NCBI RefSeq assembly: GCF_014202975.1
Contig: NZ_JACHHZ010000001.1
Span: forward strand, 124,001 to 188,000
Reading direction: 5' to 3'
Length of the DNA: 64,000 bases
DNA from: Povalibacter uvarum
GTDB taxonomy: Bacteria; Pseudomonadota; Gammaproteobacteria; Steroidobacterales; Steroidobacteraceae
Shown here piece after piece: positions 1 through 8,761 of the stretch (position 1 is its first letter; each line of letters begins with the position of its first letter). The position numbers were made by a program, and so were the translations under genes. The notes below the pieces were generated by a model. The model worked only from the letters and a program-made list of their open reading frames with translations. It ran no database searches and was not told where the DNA came from.

Positions 1-636
1 TTCACCGGGCTGGTGGACTACACATACAGCGCCATGTCGCTGTTCTCGCGGTTCAGCATGACCGAGCGCAGTTCGCTCACGGTGACAGCCCAGGGATCGG
101 TGCTCGATGTCGATCATCAGACAGAATCCACGCGCGATGTGAGTCTGCGCACTGCCTGGAACTATCAGATCGATTCGCTCTGGAGCACGGAGCTGTCGGC
201 CGGCCCGGCGCTGGTTCGCAACGTGTATGGCGACGATGTCGGTGGTGTCTTCTCGGTCGACATCTCGCGCCGCGACGAAACCTGGAATGTCTTCACGAGA
301 GTGGGGCGGGACCTGACCCCCACCGGTCGTGGCGTGCTGACGCGGCGGGACCAGATCTCGTTCGGTACCGATCGTCGCCTGACCGAGCGGTTCAAAACGG
401 GGCTGACGGCCAGCTGGATCCGCAACCAGGACCTGTTGCCGCAGCCGGGAACAGCTTTTTCTGAAGTGACATACGGCCGTCTTGATCTGCGGGCAGACTG
501 GCGCCTGGCCCAGAGCTGGAGCGTGGCGTTGTCCCTGAGCGGATCGACCCAGGAATATGACACCCGCTCCGGGCGCGCCGAGAGTTACCGAGCATTGTTG
601 AGTCTGGTATGGAACGGACAAGCACAGAATCCATAG
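1..636 (+). CDS. Outer-membrane beta-barrel protein of exosortase/EPS locus (5' truncated)
   Basis: The reading frame is open from base 1, so the gene begins outside the window and only the last 211 residues are visible. They show alternating hydrophobic/polar strands rich in Trp, Tyr, Arg and Ser, as in transmembrane beta-strands (for example around residues 35-50, 85-100 and 170-205). A GTG at 13 is in frame but is probably internal. The stop overlaps the start of the Wzz-like gene by 28 bases, so the two are translationally linked. In exosortase/EPS loci a beta-barrel protein of this kind typically sits beside the chain-length determinant and is thought to act at the outer membrane. The family assignment (PEP-CTERM-associated beta-barrel) is from context and composition only. 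Confidence 0.7.
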   Translation, partial: FTGLVDYTYSAMSLFSRFSMTERSSLTVTAQGSVLDVDHQTESTRDVSLRTAWNYQIDSLWSTELSAGPALVRNVYGDDVGGVFSVDISRRDETWNVFTRVGRDLTPTGRGVLTRRDQISFGTDRRLTERFKTGLTASWIRNQDLLPQPGTAFSEVTYGRLDLRADWRLAQSWSVALSLSGSTQEYDTRSGRAESYRALLSLVWNGQAQNP

Positions 637-2378
637 CTGCACCGCGTCCTCCTTCGCTGGCGGACCAGATCGCGGCGCTGCACCGGCGCCGCAAGCCCGC
701 CATCATCGTCGCTGCGGCGGTGCTGGTGCTCGCGATTGCGGCGGCATTCCTGTGGCCGGCCATGTACCGCTCAACTGCGACGATCCTGATCGAGCAGCAG
801 GAAGTGCCATCGGATCTGGTGCGCTCGATGGTGTCGAGCTATGCAGACCAGCGAATCCAGACGATCAGCCAGCGGGTCATGACGACCGAGAACCTGATGC
901 GGATCATCGATCGCTACAACCTGTATCCGAGCGAGCGCGAGAGCGAACCGCGCGAAGTGCTGATGCAGCGCATGCGCGACGACATCCGCTTCTCGATGAT
1001 CAGCGCGGACGTGGTCGATCCTCGCCTGGGTCGCGCGACCAAGGCCACGATCGCTTTCTCCGTGAGCTTCGACAGCCGTTCTCCGATGCTCGCAGCGCGA
1101 GTCGCGAACGAGCTTACGACGCTGTATCTCAACGAGAATATCGAGAGTCGCAAGCAGCTTGCGGACGATACGGCCACCTTCCTGTCCGCCGAAGCGCAGC
1201 GTCTGAGCGAGCAGATCGGCGAAACAGAAAGCCGCGTGGCGGAGTTCAAGGAGAAGCACGTCGGCGCTTTGCCTGAGCGGATGGCGCTCAATCTGCAGTT
1301 CATCACGCGGGCCGAGGATGAACTGCGGGAGACGGAGACACGCATTCGCTCCCTCGATCAGCAGGTGCTCTATCTCGAAGCGCAGCTCGCTCAGCTGGAG
1401 CCGTCGTCACAGATGTTCTCGTCGACCGGCGAGCGCGTCCTTTCGCCGTCGGACCGCTTGAAGATCCTGCGTTCCGAGTACGCGCGCGCCAGCGCGGTCT
1501 ATTCGCCGGATCATCCCGACATCACTCGCATGAAGCGTGAGATCGAAGGTCTCGAGCGCGAGGTCGGCAAGGTTCAGGATGGCAACGAACTGGCACGCCA
1601 GCTGGAGGACACGAAAGGCCAGCTCGCGCAGGCTCGCGAGCGATACGCGCCGGATCATCCCGACGTGCAACAGCTGCAGCGGCTTGTGGATTCCATCGAA
1701 GCGGCCATGCGCGCTGCGCCTCTGACGACGACCGCAGTGACGGACAAGCCGGACAATCCCGCCTACATTCAGGTGAGCGCCCAGCATCAGGCGTCGCTGG
1801 CTGAGCGCGAATCGTTGCGCGGCAAGGCGCGGGCGATCCGACAGCGGGTCACCGAGCTGGAAGGTCAGTTGGCCCAGTCGCCGCAAGTCGAGCGTGAGTA
1901 CGGGGCGATGCTGCGCGACCTCGAGAATGCGCAGCTCAAGTATCGCGAAGTGCGGCAGAAGCAGATGGAAGCGACGCTCGCCAAGAACCTGGAAGTCGAG
2001 CGCAAGGGCGAACGCTTCACGCTGATCGAGCCGCCGCTGCCGCCGGAAGAGCCGGTGAGCCCCAACCGGCTTGCGATCCTCGTCCTTGGATTCATCGCTG
2101 CTTCGGGAATGGCCGTCGGCACAGTCGTCGTGCTCGAAGGTCTCGATACGAGCATCCGCGGCCGCCGTGATGTAGAAGCGCTGCTGCCGCCTTCCATGCC
2201 GCTTGCGGTGCTGCCGTGGCTCGATACGCCTGCGGCAGCAATACAGCGTACGAAAGTCCGTCGCATATCGATGGCGAGTGCCGCGGGAGCCGTGGTGCTT
2301 GCGGTCACGGCTGCGCACTTCCTGTATCGCCCGCTCGACGTGCTGTGGCTCGTCGCGCTGCGACGGTTGACCGGTTGA
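609..2378 (+). CDS. Polysaccharide chain-length determinant, Wzz/GumC family
   Basis: 589 aa inner-membrane protein expected to set EPS chain length and couple polymerisation to export. The first membrane segment is at about residues 31-50. A long periplasmic alpha-helical, coiled-coil region follows (about 185-470), and then the proline-rich motif around PPEEPVSPNR leads into a second membrane segment (about 485-510). A further hydrophobic stretch lies near the C-terminus (about 553-580), one more than the usual two. The coiled coil contains an internal near-repeat: YSPDHPDI and YAPDHPDV occur about 55 residues apart. The ATG at 609 lies inside the upstream gene. The separate CpsD-like ATPase follows 10 bases later, so this is the two-protein Wzc arrangement. 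Confidence 0.9.
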   Translation: MERTSTESIAAPRPPSLADQIAALHRRRKPAIIVAAAVLVLAIAAAFLWPAMYRSTATILIEQQEVPSDLVRSMVSSYADQRIQTISQRVMTTENLMRIIDRYNLYPSERESEPREVLMQRMRDDIRFSMISADVVDPRLGRATKATIAFSVSFDSRSPMLAARVANELTTLYLNENIESRKQLADDTATFLSAEAQRLSEQIGETESRVAEFKEKHVGALPERMALNLQFITRAEDELRETETRIRSLDQQVLYLEAQLAQLEPSSQMFSSTGERVLSPSDRLKILRSEYARASAVYSPDHPDITRMKREIEGLEREVGKVQDGNELARQLEDTKGQLAQARERYAPDHPDVQQLQRLVDSIEAAMRAAPLTTTAVTDKPDNPAYIQVSAQHQASLAERESLRGKARAIRQRVTELEGQLAQSPQVEREYGAMLRDLENAQLKYREVRQKQMEATLAKNLEVERKGERFTLIEPPLPPEEPVSPNRLAILVLGFIAASGMAVGTVVVLEGLDTSIRGRRDVEALLPPSMPLAVLPWLDTPAAAIQRTKVRRISMASAAGAVVLAVTAAHFLYRPLDVLWLVALRRLTG

Positions 2379-2388
2379 GGGGGCGAGC

Positions 2389-3195
2389 GTGGAGAAGATA
2401 ACAAGGGCTCTGGAGCGCGCGTTCGCGCAGCGTTCATCGCTGGCCGACGGCCGCTTCACTGTCGTGCCCCCGCAGGATGACTCGGTCGAGTTCACCGACA
2501 CGGTGATGTTCCGAACGCCTGCGATCGAGCTCGATCCGCAGGTGCGCGAGAACGAACGCATCCTGCCACCCAACGCAGCCGGTCCCTATGGCGGCGCGTA
2601 CAAGATGCTGCGCACCCGCGTGCTGCGCGAACTCGATACGCTCGGCGCGACGACCTTGGGTGTCATGAGTGCAGCGTCAGGCGAGGGCAAGACGCTGACT
2701 GCGATCAATCTCGCGATTGCCATCGCGGCGGATCCCGCACGAACCGTTCTTCTCGTCGACTTCGACCTGCGAAATCCGTCGATTCATCGTCGCTTCCACC
2801 ATGAGCCCACCGTCGGGGTCGATGACTGCCTCATCGATCGCCGCGCGAGCCGCGACGCCATGTTCAAGGTCACGGGATACGAGCGCCTGACCGTGCTGCC
2901 CGCCCGCGCCGCGCAGGAGACGTCGTCGGAGTTGCTCGCATCGTCGCGTACAGCCGAGCTCGTTGCAGAGATACGTGCGCGTTATGCGAATCGAATCGTG
3001 ATCTTCGATCTGCCACCTGTGCTGCAGGCCGACGACGCGCTCGCTTTCTCGCGCAATCTCCAGGCGGGCCTGCTGGTGATGAGCGAAGGCAAGACGCGTC
3101 GCGAGGACGTGACTCACACGCTCGAACTGCTCAAGGGCCTGCCGTTCGTAGGCACCGTGCTGAACGGTTCGCGCGAGCGCATCCCGCGTTACTGA
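2389..3195 (+). CDS. CpsD/CapB-type ATPase (BY-kinase-like) of the EPS locus
   Basis: 268 aa cytoplasmic P-loop protein starting at GTG. Walker A is SAASGEGKT (residues 94-102), Walker A' is LLVDFDLR (121-128) and Walker B is VIFDLPP (204-210). This is the signature of bacterial tyrosine autokinases that partner Wzz proteins. The C-terminus ends in ERIPRY with a single tyrosine, so the Tyr cluster that is autophosphorylated in classical Wzc/CpsD is missing. It may act as an ATPase partner of the preceding chain-length protein without the usual phosphorylation cycle. The gene lies 10 bases after the Wzz-like gene and 10 bases before the ExeA-like ATPase. Family assignment is firm; kinase activity is inferred. 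Confidence 0.88.
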   Translation: MEKITRALERAFAQRSSLADGRFTVVPPQDDSVEFTDTVMFRTPAIELDPQVRENERILPPNAAGPYGGAYKMLRTRVLRELDTLGATTLGVMSAASGEGKTLTAINLAIAIAADPARTVLLVDFDLRNPSIHRRFHHEPTVGVDDCLIDRRASRDAMFKVTGYERLTVLPARAAQETSSELLASSRTAELVAEIRARYANRIVIFDLPPVLQADDALAFSRNLQAGLLVMSEGKTRREDVTHTLELLKGLPFVGTVLNGSRERIPRY

Positions 3196-3205
3196 GAACC
3201 GCACC

Positions 3206-4057
3206 ATGTACGAGTCCTACTACGGTCTGCGGGAGAAGCCATTCGCGCTGGTGCCGGATCCGGCCTTCCTGTATCCGTCGCGGCACCACCAGTTCGCGGC
3301 GATGATGCTCGAATATGCCGTTATGAACCGCACGGGGTTCGCCCTGCTTACGGGCGAGGTGGGATCGGGAAAGACCATGTTGCTGCGCCGGCTGTTGTCC
3401 CGGCTCGGACCCGAGGTCTGCGTCGGCATGATTGCGAACACCAACGCGAGCTTCGGCAAATTGCTGCAGTGGGTGTGTCTCGCCTTCGACTTGCCGTATC
3501 AGAAGAAGGACGATGCGGAGCTGTACCAGACCTTCGTGGACTTCCTCGTCGAGCGTTACGCAGCCGGCCAGCGGGTGCTGCTCATCGTCGACGAAGCGCA
3601 GAATCTGGACCCTCAGATGCTCGAGGAGCTGCGCGTGCTGTCGAACGTCAACGCTGATCGCCACCTGGTGTTGCAGACGATCCTCGTCGGCCAGCCCGAG
3701 TTGCGCGAGACGCTGCGCCGCACGGATCTGCGGCAGTTCGCGCAGCGCATCGGGATCGACTATCACCTGCCGGCGTTGACGCTGCAGGAAGCGCGGATGT
3801 ACGTGCGGCATCGGCTCAAAGTCGCCGGTGGCGCTCCAGATCTGATCGAGACGGAGGCCATCGACCTCGCCTGGTCGCGCGGGTGCGGAATCCCGCGACT
3901 GGTGAATCAGCTATGCGAAACCGCGCTCATCCATGGATTCGCCGACCAGCGTTCCCGCATCGATCTGACGCTCATGGAGCAGGTCGTGGAGGAGCGCAGT
4001 GCGGGAGGCATCTTCCCGGGCGCTGCGACCGCGTTGCCGCTTCCGGTACCGGCCTGA
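3206..4057 (+). CDS. ExeA-like AAA ATPase associated with exosortase/EPS loci
   Basis: 283 aa. The N-terminus (MYESYYGLREKPFALVPDP) is typical of general-secretion ExeA/GspA-like ATPases found in exosortase gene clusters. Walker A is GEVGSGKT (residues 50-57) and Walker B is LLIVDEAQ (125-132). No membrane segment or peptidoglycan-binding domain is present, unlike full-length ExeA. The protein is cytoplasmic and probably assists assembly or export of the EPS machinery; its exact substrate is unknown. It is the last gene of the tight block begun by the beta-barrel gene. About 100 bases separate it from the first glycosyltransferase. Confidence 0.87.
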   Translation: MYESYYGLREKPFALVPDPAFLYPSRHHQFAAMMLEYAVMNRTGFALLTGEVGSGKTMLLRRLLSRLGPEVCVGMIANTNASFGKLLQWVCLAFDLPYQKKDDAELYQTFVDFLVERYAAGQRVLLIVDEAQNLDPQMLEELRVLSNVNADRHLVLQTILVGQPELRETLRRTDLRQFAQRIGIDYHLPALTLQEARMYVRHRLKVAGGAPDLIETEAIDLAWSRGCGIPRLVNQLCETALIHGFADQRSRIDLTLMEQVVEERSAGGIFPGAATALPLPVPA

Positions 4058-4160
4058 CGCGGGCGCCGGATCGTCATCGTGCTTTAACGCTCCGGCTCTA
4101 GTGTGCGTCGCCACACGCGACCGAGAGTGAAATTTCCCACAGGCCGACGGCATTGCAGCG

Positions 4161-5069
4161 GTGTCACCGAATATCTCCATCGTCGTCCCCACGCGCAACC
4201 GCGCTTACACGCTTCGGCGTGTCGTGTCGTCGTGGCTTCCGCAGGAGGGAGTGACGGAGCTGATTGTCGTCGACGATGCCGGCACCGACGATACGCGGAC
4301 CGTCGTCGAAGGATTGCGTGAACGCGCTCCGCATCTGGCGATCACCTATTTGCGCAACGAGCAACGCCAGGGAGCGGCGTACTCGAGAATGCGCGGAGTT
4401 CGCGAGGCGGCCAACGAGTTCGTCCTGTTCTGCGACGACGACGACTTTCTCGGGCCGGGCTACTCCGCCACCTGTCGTCGCAAGCTGGAGGAGGGCGCCG
4501 CGGAAGTGGTGTCGGGCCGCCATTTCTATCGATTGCCGGACGAGGAGATCGAGGCGGCGATTCATCGTTTCGGCAACGGGTTGCTGGTACAGCGACCATT
4601 CGACCGGCTGCGGTTCAAGGTCAATACGGACGCACGTTTCGAAGGGGATGTGCAGATGCCGTTCACTCACGGCATCTTCATGACACGGCGCTCGCTGCTG
4701 CTCGGCTACGGCCTCGATGCCTTCTATTCGAAGGGCAACGGATTCCGCGAGGAGAGCGACGTCCAGATGCGCGCCTTCCTGGACGGACATCGTGTGCTCG
4801 TGACGAATGAAGCGCACGCCGTGCATCTGCATCCGTCGGAGGTCGCGACAGGTGGCCAGCGTGTCGACCGCTTCAGCCGGTACTACTGGACCGTTTACTA
4901 CACGCGGTACTTCTTCAAGAAGTACTTCGATGCTTCCCGGAAGAAGCTCGGTATTCCGTACGGGCAGTCGACAGCGATGGTTCTCTACGCGCTGATCGAA
5001 GGCTACATCTTTTTCATCCGGCCGTTCGTCATTCTGCCGGGCCGGGTCGTGCAGGCGCTGCGGCGATGA
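4161..5069 (+). CDS. Glycosyltransferase family 2
   Basis: 302 aa. The N-terminal GT-A fold is shown by ISIVVPTRNRAYTL at residue 5 and an acidic DDDD metal/nucleotide motif at residues 92-95. It most likely adds a sugar to the lipid-linked EPS repeat unit on the cytoplasmic face. A hydrophobic C-terminal stretch (about residues 270-298) may anchor it to the membrane. It starts at GTG with only a weak upstream ribosome site (gcagcg). Its stop overlaps the next gene by four bases (ATGA). Donor and acceptor sugars cannot be told from the sequence. Confidence 0.88.
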   Translation: MSPNISIVVPTRNRAYTLRRVVSSWLPQEGVTELIVVDDAGTDDTRTVVEGLRERAPHLAITYLRNEQRQGAAYSRMRGVREAANEFVLFCDDDDFLGPGYSATCRRKLEEGAAEVVSGRHFYRLPDEEIEAAIHRFGNGLLVQRPFDRLRFKVNTDARFEGDVQMPFTHGIFMTRRSLLLGYGLDAFYSKGNGFREESDVQMRAFLDGHRVLVTNEAHAVHLHPSEVATGGQRVDRFSRYYWTVYYTRYFFKKYFDASRKKLGIPYGQSTAMVLYALIEGYIFFIRPFVILPGRVVQALRR

Positions 5070-6064
5070 ACGTCCTCATCGTCACGCCGTACGCGAGCTT
5101 CAATGGCGGTGTCGAATCCGTGAACGCAATGCTGCGGTCCGTTCTCGAAGCGGACGGTCACAACGTGAGCCTGCTGACGGCCGACGACGAGGGTGGAGCG
5201 CGCAGCGTCGTGCGGCGCCTGGTGGGCTTGCCCGCCGTGACAAGTGCGAGATTTCGCAAACTCGATCCGCGCGACTACGACATGGTGATCGCGAACGGGG
5301 AGTTCGCCTGGGGGATCGATCACCCGAACGTACTCTGTGTGTTCCATGGGTCGTACCTTGGATTTCGCGACCATCTGCGGGCTCATCTGTCGCGCCGCCA
5401 GTACTGGTCGCTGTCGTGGCACGCGTTCGTGCAGCAGCGGGCAGCGAAAGGGAGAAAGGTCGTTGCCGTGTCGGGATTTCTGGCGGAGATCCTGAAGCGC
5501 CAGGGCATCGAAGTCAGTCGCGTCATCGTGAATGGCATCGACACGCAACAGTTCCGGCCGGTGCATGACCGGGCTCGTAGCCGCTACCTGTTCGTAGGTT
5601 CCTACCATCGATACGGCAAGGGCTTCGACATCCTCGAGTCGCTCGCACGCCGCGGCCTGCCGATCGATTGCGTGACGAACGCCGATCCGGGCGTCGATCT
5701 GGGCTATCTCGGTGTCGTGGACCGGGAACGGATGCCCGATGTCTACAGGCGTTACCGGCTCGTGATCTTTCCGAGCCGCTTCGAGTCCGTCGGTCTCGTG
5801 CCGCTCGAGGCGATGAGTTGCGGAACGCCTGTTGTGATGAGCAACGTCGGCGTCGGGCCGGAGCTGCGGTGCCACCTTCCTGCATTCGTGTTCGACCAGT
5901 CGGGGGAGAATGTGGCTGACGACATCCTGCGCCGCATCGCCGACATCGAAAACGACTACGACTACTACGCATCCGCGGCCCGGCGATACGTTACCGAGAA
6001 TCACTCATGGGAGCGGTTCAGCAGCCAGTGGCGTGAATGCGTGCGTGAGAGGATCGCATGCTGA
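5066..6064 (+). CDS. Glycosyltransferase family 4 (GT-B)
   Basis: 332 aa. Two Rossmann domains are evident, starting with MNVLIVTPYASFNGGVE. The retaining GT4 signature FESVGLVPLEAM contains the E-x7-E pair (Glu240 and Glu248). It probably adds one sugar of the EPS repeat unit. ATGA overlap with the upstream GT2 and a 7-base overlap with the next gene indicate coupled translation. The specific sugar is unknown. Confidence 0.9.
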   Translation: MNVLIVTPYASFNGGVESVNAMLRSVLEADGHNVSLLTADDEGGARSVVRRLVGLPAVTSARFRKLDPRDYDMVIANGEFAWGIDHPNVLCVFHGSYLGFRDHLRAHLSRRQYWSLSWHAFVQQRAAKGRKVVAVSGFLAEILKRQGIEVSRVIVNGIDTQQFRPVHDRARSRYLFVGSYHRYGKGFDILESLARRGLPIDCVTNADPGVDLGYLGVVDRERMPDVYRRYRLVIFPSRFESVGLVPLEAMSCGTPVVMSNVGVGPELRCHLPAFVFDQSGENVADDILRRIADIENDYDYYASAARRYVTENHSWERFSSQWRECVRERIAC

Positions 6065-6849
6065 CGTGGCGCGTCGATCGCGGCGTCATTGCCGAACTGC
6101 ATCACGCGGGTCGCAATCTGATTCGCCCATGGGGAATCGAGACTGCGGACTCATCGGGCTTTTTCTCGCTCGAGCCAGGCATCGGGTACAGGCATGAGCG
6201 CGAGGTCGAAGAGTACGAGGGCGATCACACTCGGTCGGCCAGTCGTCACGTCGTGCGGATGCCAGAGGGCTACTGGTCCTTGCGCACGGCTGCACGCGTG
6301 GAAGGAACCGTCCTGCATCGCCAAGCGACGCTGCACAGTCTCGAGGACACGATCCTCATGGACTTCGTCATGCGCTTCCGCTTCCGGCGCGAGTTCTTCA
6401 GCACGGCGCAGATCGCGGGAAAGACGATACAGCACCGGCGCAGCGACGTTTACCATCAGTATGCAGTTCGCTCGGCGCGGCTCGATGGGCCGGAGATGTC
6501 CGTCGTCATCGAGATCGAGAACGCTTCCTGCGGTCGCGTGATGCAGCCGATGCTGTATGTACGCGACCACGCCGACGAGTGGGTGGTGCATGCCCGCATG
6601 CTTCCCAGCGAACATCGCAAGGAGGTCATCAAGGTATGCAACGGCTGGGCGGGCACGCGCTCGCTGCCGTCCTGGATGTCGGGGCCGATTCTCGCTGTTC
6701 CCGGCCTGCGAACGTTCCTTCGCTATCGCAACGAACGCAAACCCTATCCGCGCATCATCGGGCGGCTGTTCAATCCGAATGCGTTCCCAATGGCGATGCT
6801 CTCCGGCGGGGAATCCCTGGCCTGGAACGTCAGGATGAGTCTCGTATGA
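6058..6849 (+). CDS. Conserved EPS-locus protein of unknown function
   Basis: 263 aa with no signal peptide or membrane segment, and I do not recognise the family. Predicted beta-rich stretches alternate with aromatic and charged residues (for example RMPEGYWSLRTAARVEG near residues 64-80, and VVIEIENASCGRV around 146-158), which recalls a beta-sandwich carbohydrate-binding or mutarotase-like fold; that is only an impression. It overlaps the GT4 gene by 7 bases and the flippase gene by 4 (ATGA), so it is certainly expressed and belongs to the EPS pathway. It may modify or bind the repeat unit in the cytoplasm. Confidence 0.75.
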   Translation: MLTWRVDRGVIAELHHAGRNLIRPWGIETADSSGFFSLEPGIGYRHEREVEEYEGDHTRSASRHVVRMPEGYWSLRTAARVEGTVLHRQATLHSLEDTILMDFVMRFRFRREFFSTAQIAGKTIQHRRSDVYHQYAVRSARLDGPEMSVVIEIENASCGRVMQPMLYVRDHADEWVVHARMLPSEHRKEVIKVCNGWAGTRSLPSWMSGPILAVPGLRTFLRYRNERKPYPRIIGRLFNPNAFPMAMLSGGESLAWNVRMSLV

Positions 6850-8195
6850 ACCGCGCCCTGGTGCGCAACGTCGCGTCAGCCTTCCTGGATCGCGGCTTCA
6901 TCATCGTCGCGCAGATGGCTGCGATGGCATTGATCGTGCGATTCCTGCCGCGCGAAGACTACGGCGTCATGGGCGTGGTCGCCGGTTTCACCGCGCTCGT
7001 GCAGATCCTCAATCTGTCGATCGAGAGCATCATCCTGCGCGACCATCGCCTGTATGGCACGGATGCGCCGCGCTTCCTCCTGAACTTCATGGCATTCAAC
7101 TGCATGAAGGCGTTGCCGATGGCTGCGGCGGGAATGGTGCTCGCATGGACACTGCCTGGCGTATATGGCCAGCCGGGCTTTCTCTGGGCTGTTCTGTCGC
7201 TGACGGTGATCACTATCGCCGAATGCCTGATCTCGCCGCTCGCTGTCTATGCAAGTGCTCGCTATCAGCAGTATCTCGTGACGCGAGTGAACGTTCTGCG
7301 CTACTCGGTCAACCTGATCCTGCTGACCGGCCTGTTGTGGAAGCCGACCTTGCAGTACCTGTTCATCAAGGACCTGATGGTGTCGGTGGTGGTGGTCGCC
7401 GTCTGGGCGTTCCTCGCGCGCCCGGCGCTGAATCTGTCGTTTGCCGGGACGAGCCTGCGCAAGGATGTTGACCCGAGATTCATCCTGAGGACGTTGGGTG
7501 GTTACTCGATCTGGGTGCATCTGGTCAGCGTAGGCACGGCGATCATTTATCGCATCGACGCGCTGGTGCTGTCGTTCTTCGCTCCGCTGTCGGTGGTCGG
7601 CAGCTACAGCGTGGCGAAGAACGCAGCCAACGTTGCAAACGTCGCGCCTGCCATCTTCGGCTATCAGAACAGCGTTGCGCTTTCTCACGCCCGTGATCGC
7701 ACCGAGGCGTTCCGGTTGACCGACGGTTTCCTGCGGCTGTCGGCGTACGTGGGGTTCGCGACACTCATCGGCTTCCTCGCGCTCGGTATTCCGTATCTAA
7801 AGGCAGTGACCGGAGACCCCAGTGTCACGGAGATCTTCACGTGGATGCTGTGCATTGTCAGCGGCCTCGTGCTGGTCAAGACAGTCGCATCGCCCCTCGT
7901 GGCCTACATCAATGTTTCGGGCGACGTGCGCGCGTTGTTCGTGCGCGTGATGTTGCCGCTTCTCGCGATCGCGGCGACGTGCTACTGCGTGACCGCGAAG
8001 TTCCTCGGTCCCTTCGGGCTCGCCATTGGCAACTTCGTCGTCGCGCTGGCCTGGCTCGGGTTGCTGCTGCTGGAAGTTCGTCGCTACGGTTACCGCATCA
8101 GCCGACTGAGCGGCTGGGCCGGCGACCTCCAGCGGCTGCGCTCGTTGATCGCTTCACGCTGGCAACCAGCCCCGGCGGCCGTGGCGGAGAAGTAG
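6846..8195 (+). CDS. Oligosaccharide flippase, Wzx family
   Basis: 449 aa, with about 12 predicted hydrophobic segments spread through the sequence. The N-terminus LVRNVASAFLDRGFIIVAQM fits polysaccharide translocases, which move the undecaprenyl-linked repeat unit to the periplasm. The frame is open further upstream, but ATG 6846 overlaps the previous stop (ATGA) and gives the normal N-terminus, so it is chosen here. The acetyltransferase follows 2 bases after the stop. Together with the Wzy-like protein and the Wzz/CpsD pair this indicates a Wzx/Wzy-dependent EPS pathway. Confidence 0.9.
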   Translation: MNRALVRNVASAFLDRGFIIVAQMAAMALIVRFLPREDYGVMGVVAGFTALVQILNLSIESIILRDHRLYGTDAPRFLLNFMAFNCMKALPMAAAGMVLAWTLPGVYGQPGFLWAVLSLTVITIAECLISPLAVYASARYQQYLVTRVNVLRYSVNLILLTGLLWKPTLQYLFIKDLMVSVVVVAVWAFLARPALNLSFAGTSLRKDVDPRFILRTLGGYSIWVHLVSVGTAIIYRIDALVLSFFAPLSVVGSYSVAKNAANVANVAPAIFGYQNSVALSHARDRTEAFRLTDGFLRLSAYVGFATLIGFLALGIPYLKAVTGDPSVTEIFTWMLCIVSGLVLVKTVASPLVAYINVSGDVRALFVRVMLPLLAIAATCYCVTAKFLGPFGLAIGNFVVALAWLGLLLLEVRRYGYRISRLSGWAGDLQRLRSLIASRWQPAPAAVAEK

Positions 8196-8197
8196 GG

Positions 8198-8761
8198 ATG
8201 CGGCTGCTGCTGCTGCTCGACCGGCTCGCCTTCTGGCTGTTCTTCGCCGGCCACTACCGGCGCAAGTTCGGGGCGTATGGGCGCAATGTGCGCTGGGGCG
8301 CGCATGGTCATCGTCTCGTCATTCCCCGGAGCGTGCGTATCTCCTGTCCCGAGAAGATCTTCATCGGCAACAACTGCCAGATCGATGAAGGCGTGTACCT
8401 GCAATGTCACTCGGAAGGCGAGGGCATCCAGATCGGGGATGGTTCGCGCATCAATGCTCACACGCACGTGCTGGCTTTCTCGAGGATCACGCTCGGCAAC
8501 GATGTGCTGATCGCGCCGTTCAGTTTGCTGGCCAGCGGTGATCACGGACACGCGCGAGCCGATCGAGCAGTGATGCATCAGCCCTATGAGCGTAGCGGTC
8601 CGATTGTCGTCGGTGACGGCGCGTGGATTGGCCACGGAGCCAAGCTGCTTGGCGGCGCTACGATCGGACGCTGTTCGGTCGTTGGTGCAGGCGCGGTGGT
8701 CAAAGGTCAGTTCGGCGATCATTCACTCTTGCTCGGAGTGCCTGCGCGATGTCGTCGATGA
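8198..8761 (+). CDS. Left-handed beta-helix O-acetyltransferase
   Basis: 187 aa. A hydrophobic N-terminus (residues 2-18) is followed by repeated hexapeptides (IFIGNNCQIDEG, ITLGNDVLIAP, IVVGDGAWIGHGAKLLGG, ATIGRCSVVGAGAVV). The SGDHGHA segment (residues 113-119) holds the expected catalytic histidine, His116. It probably acetylates a sugar of the EPS repeat unit. The frame is open upstream, but ATG 8198 lies 2 bases after the flippase stop and gives the proper domain start. The stop overlaps the next gene by ATGA at 8758-8761. Confidence 0.88.
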   Translation: MRLLLLLDRLAFWLFFAGHYRRKFGAYGRNVRWGAHGHRLVIPRSVRISCPEKIFIGNNCQIDEGVYLQCHSEGEGIQIGDGSRINAHTHVLAFSRITLGNDVLIAPFSLLASGDHGHARADRAVMHQPYERSGPIVVGDGAWIGHGAKLLGGATIGRCSVVGAGAVVKGQFGDHSLLLGVPARCRR

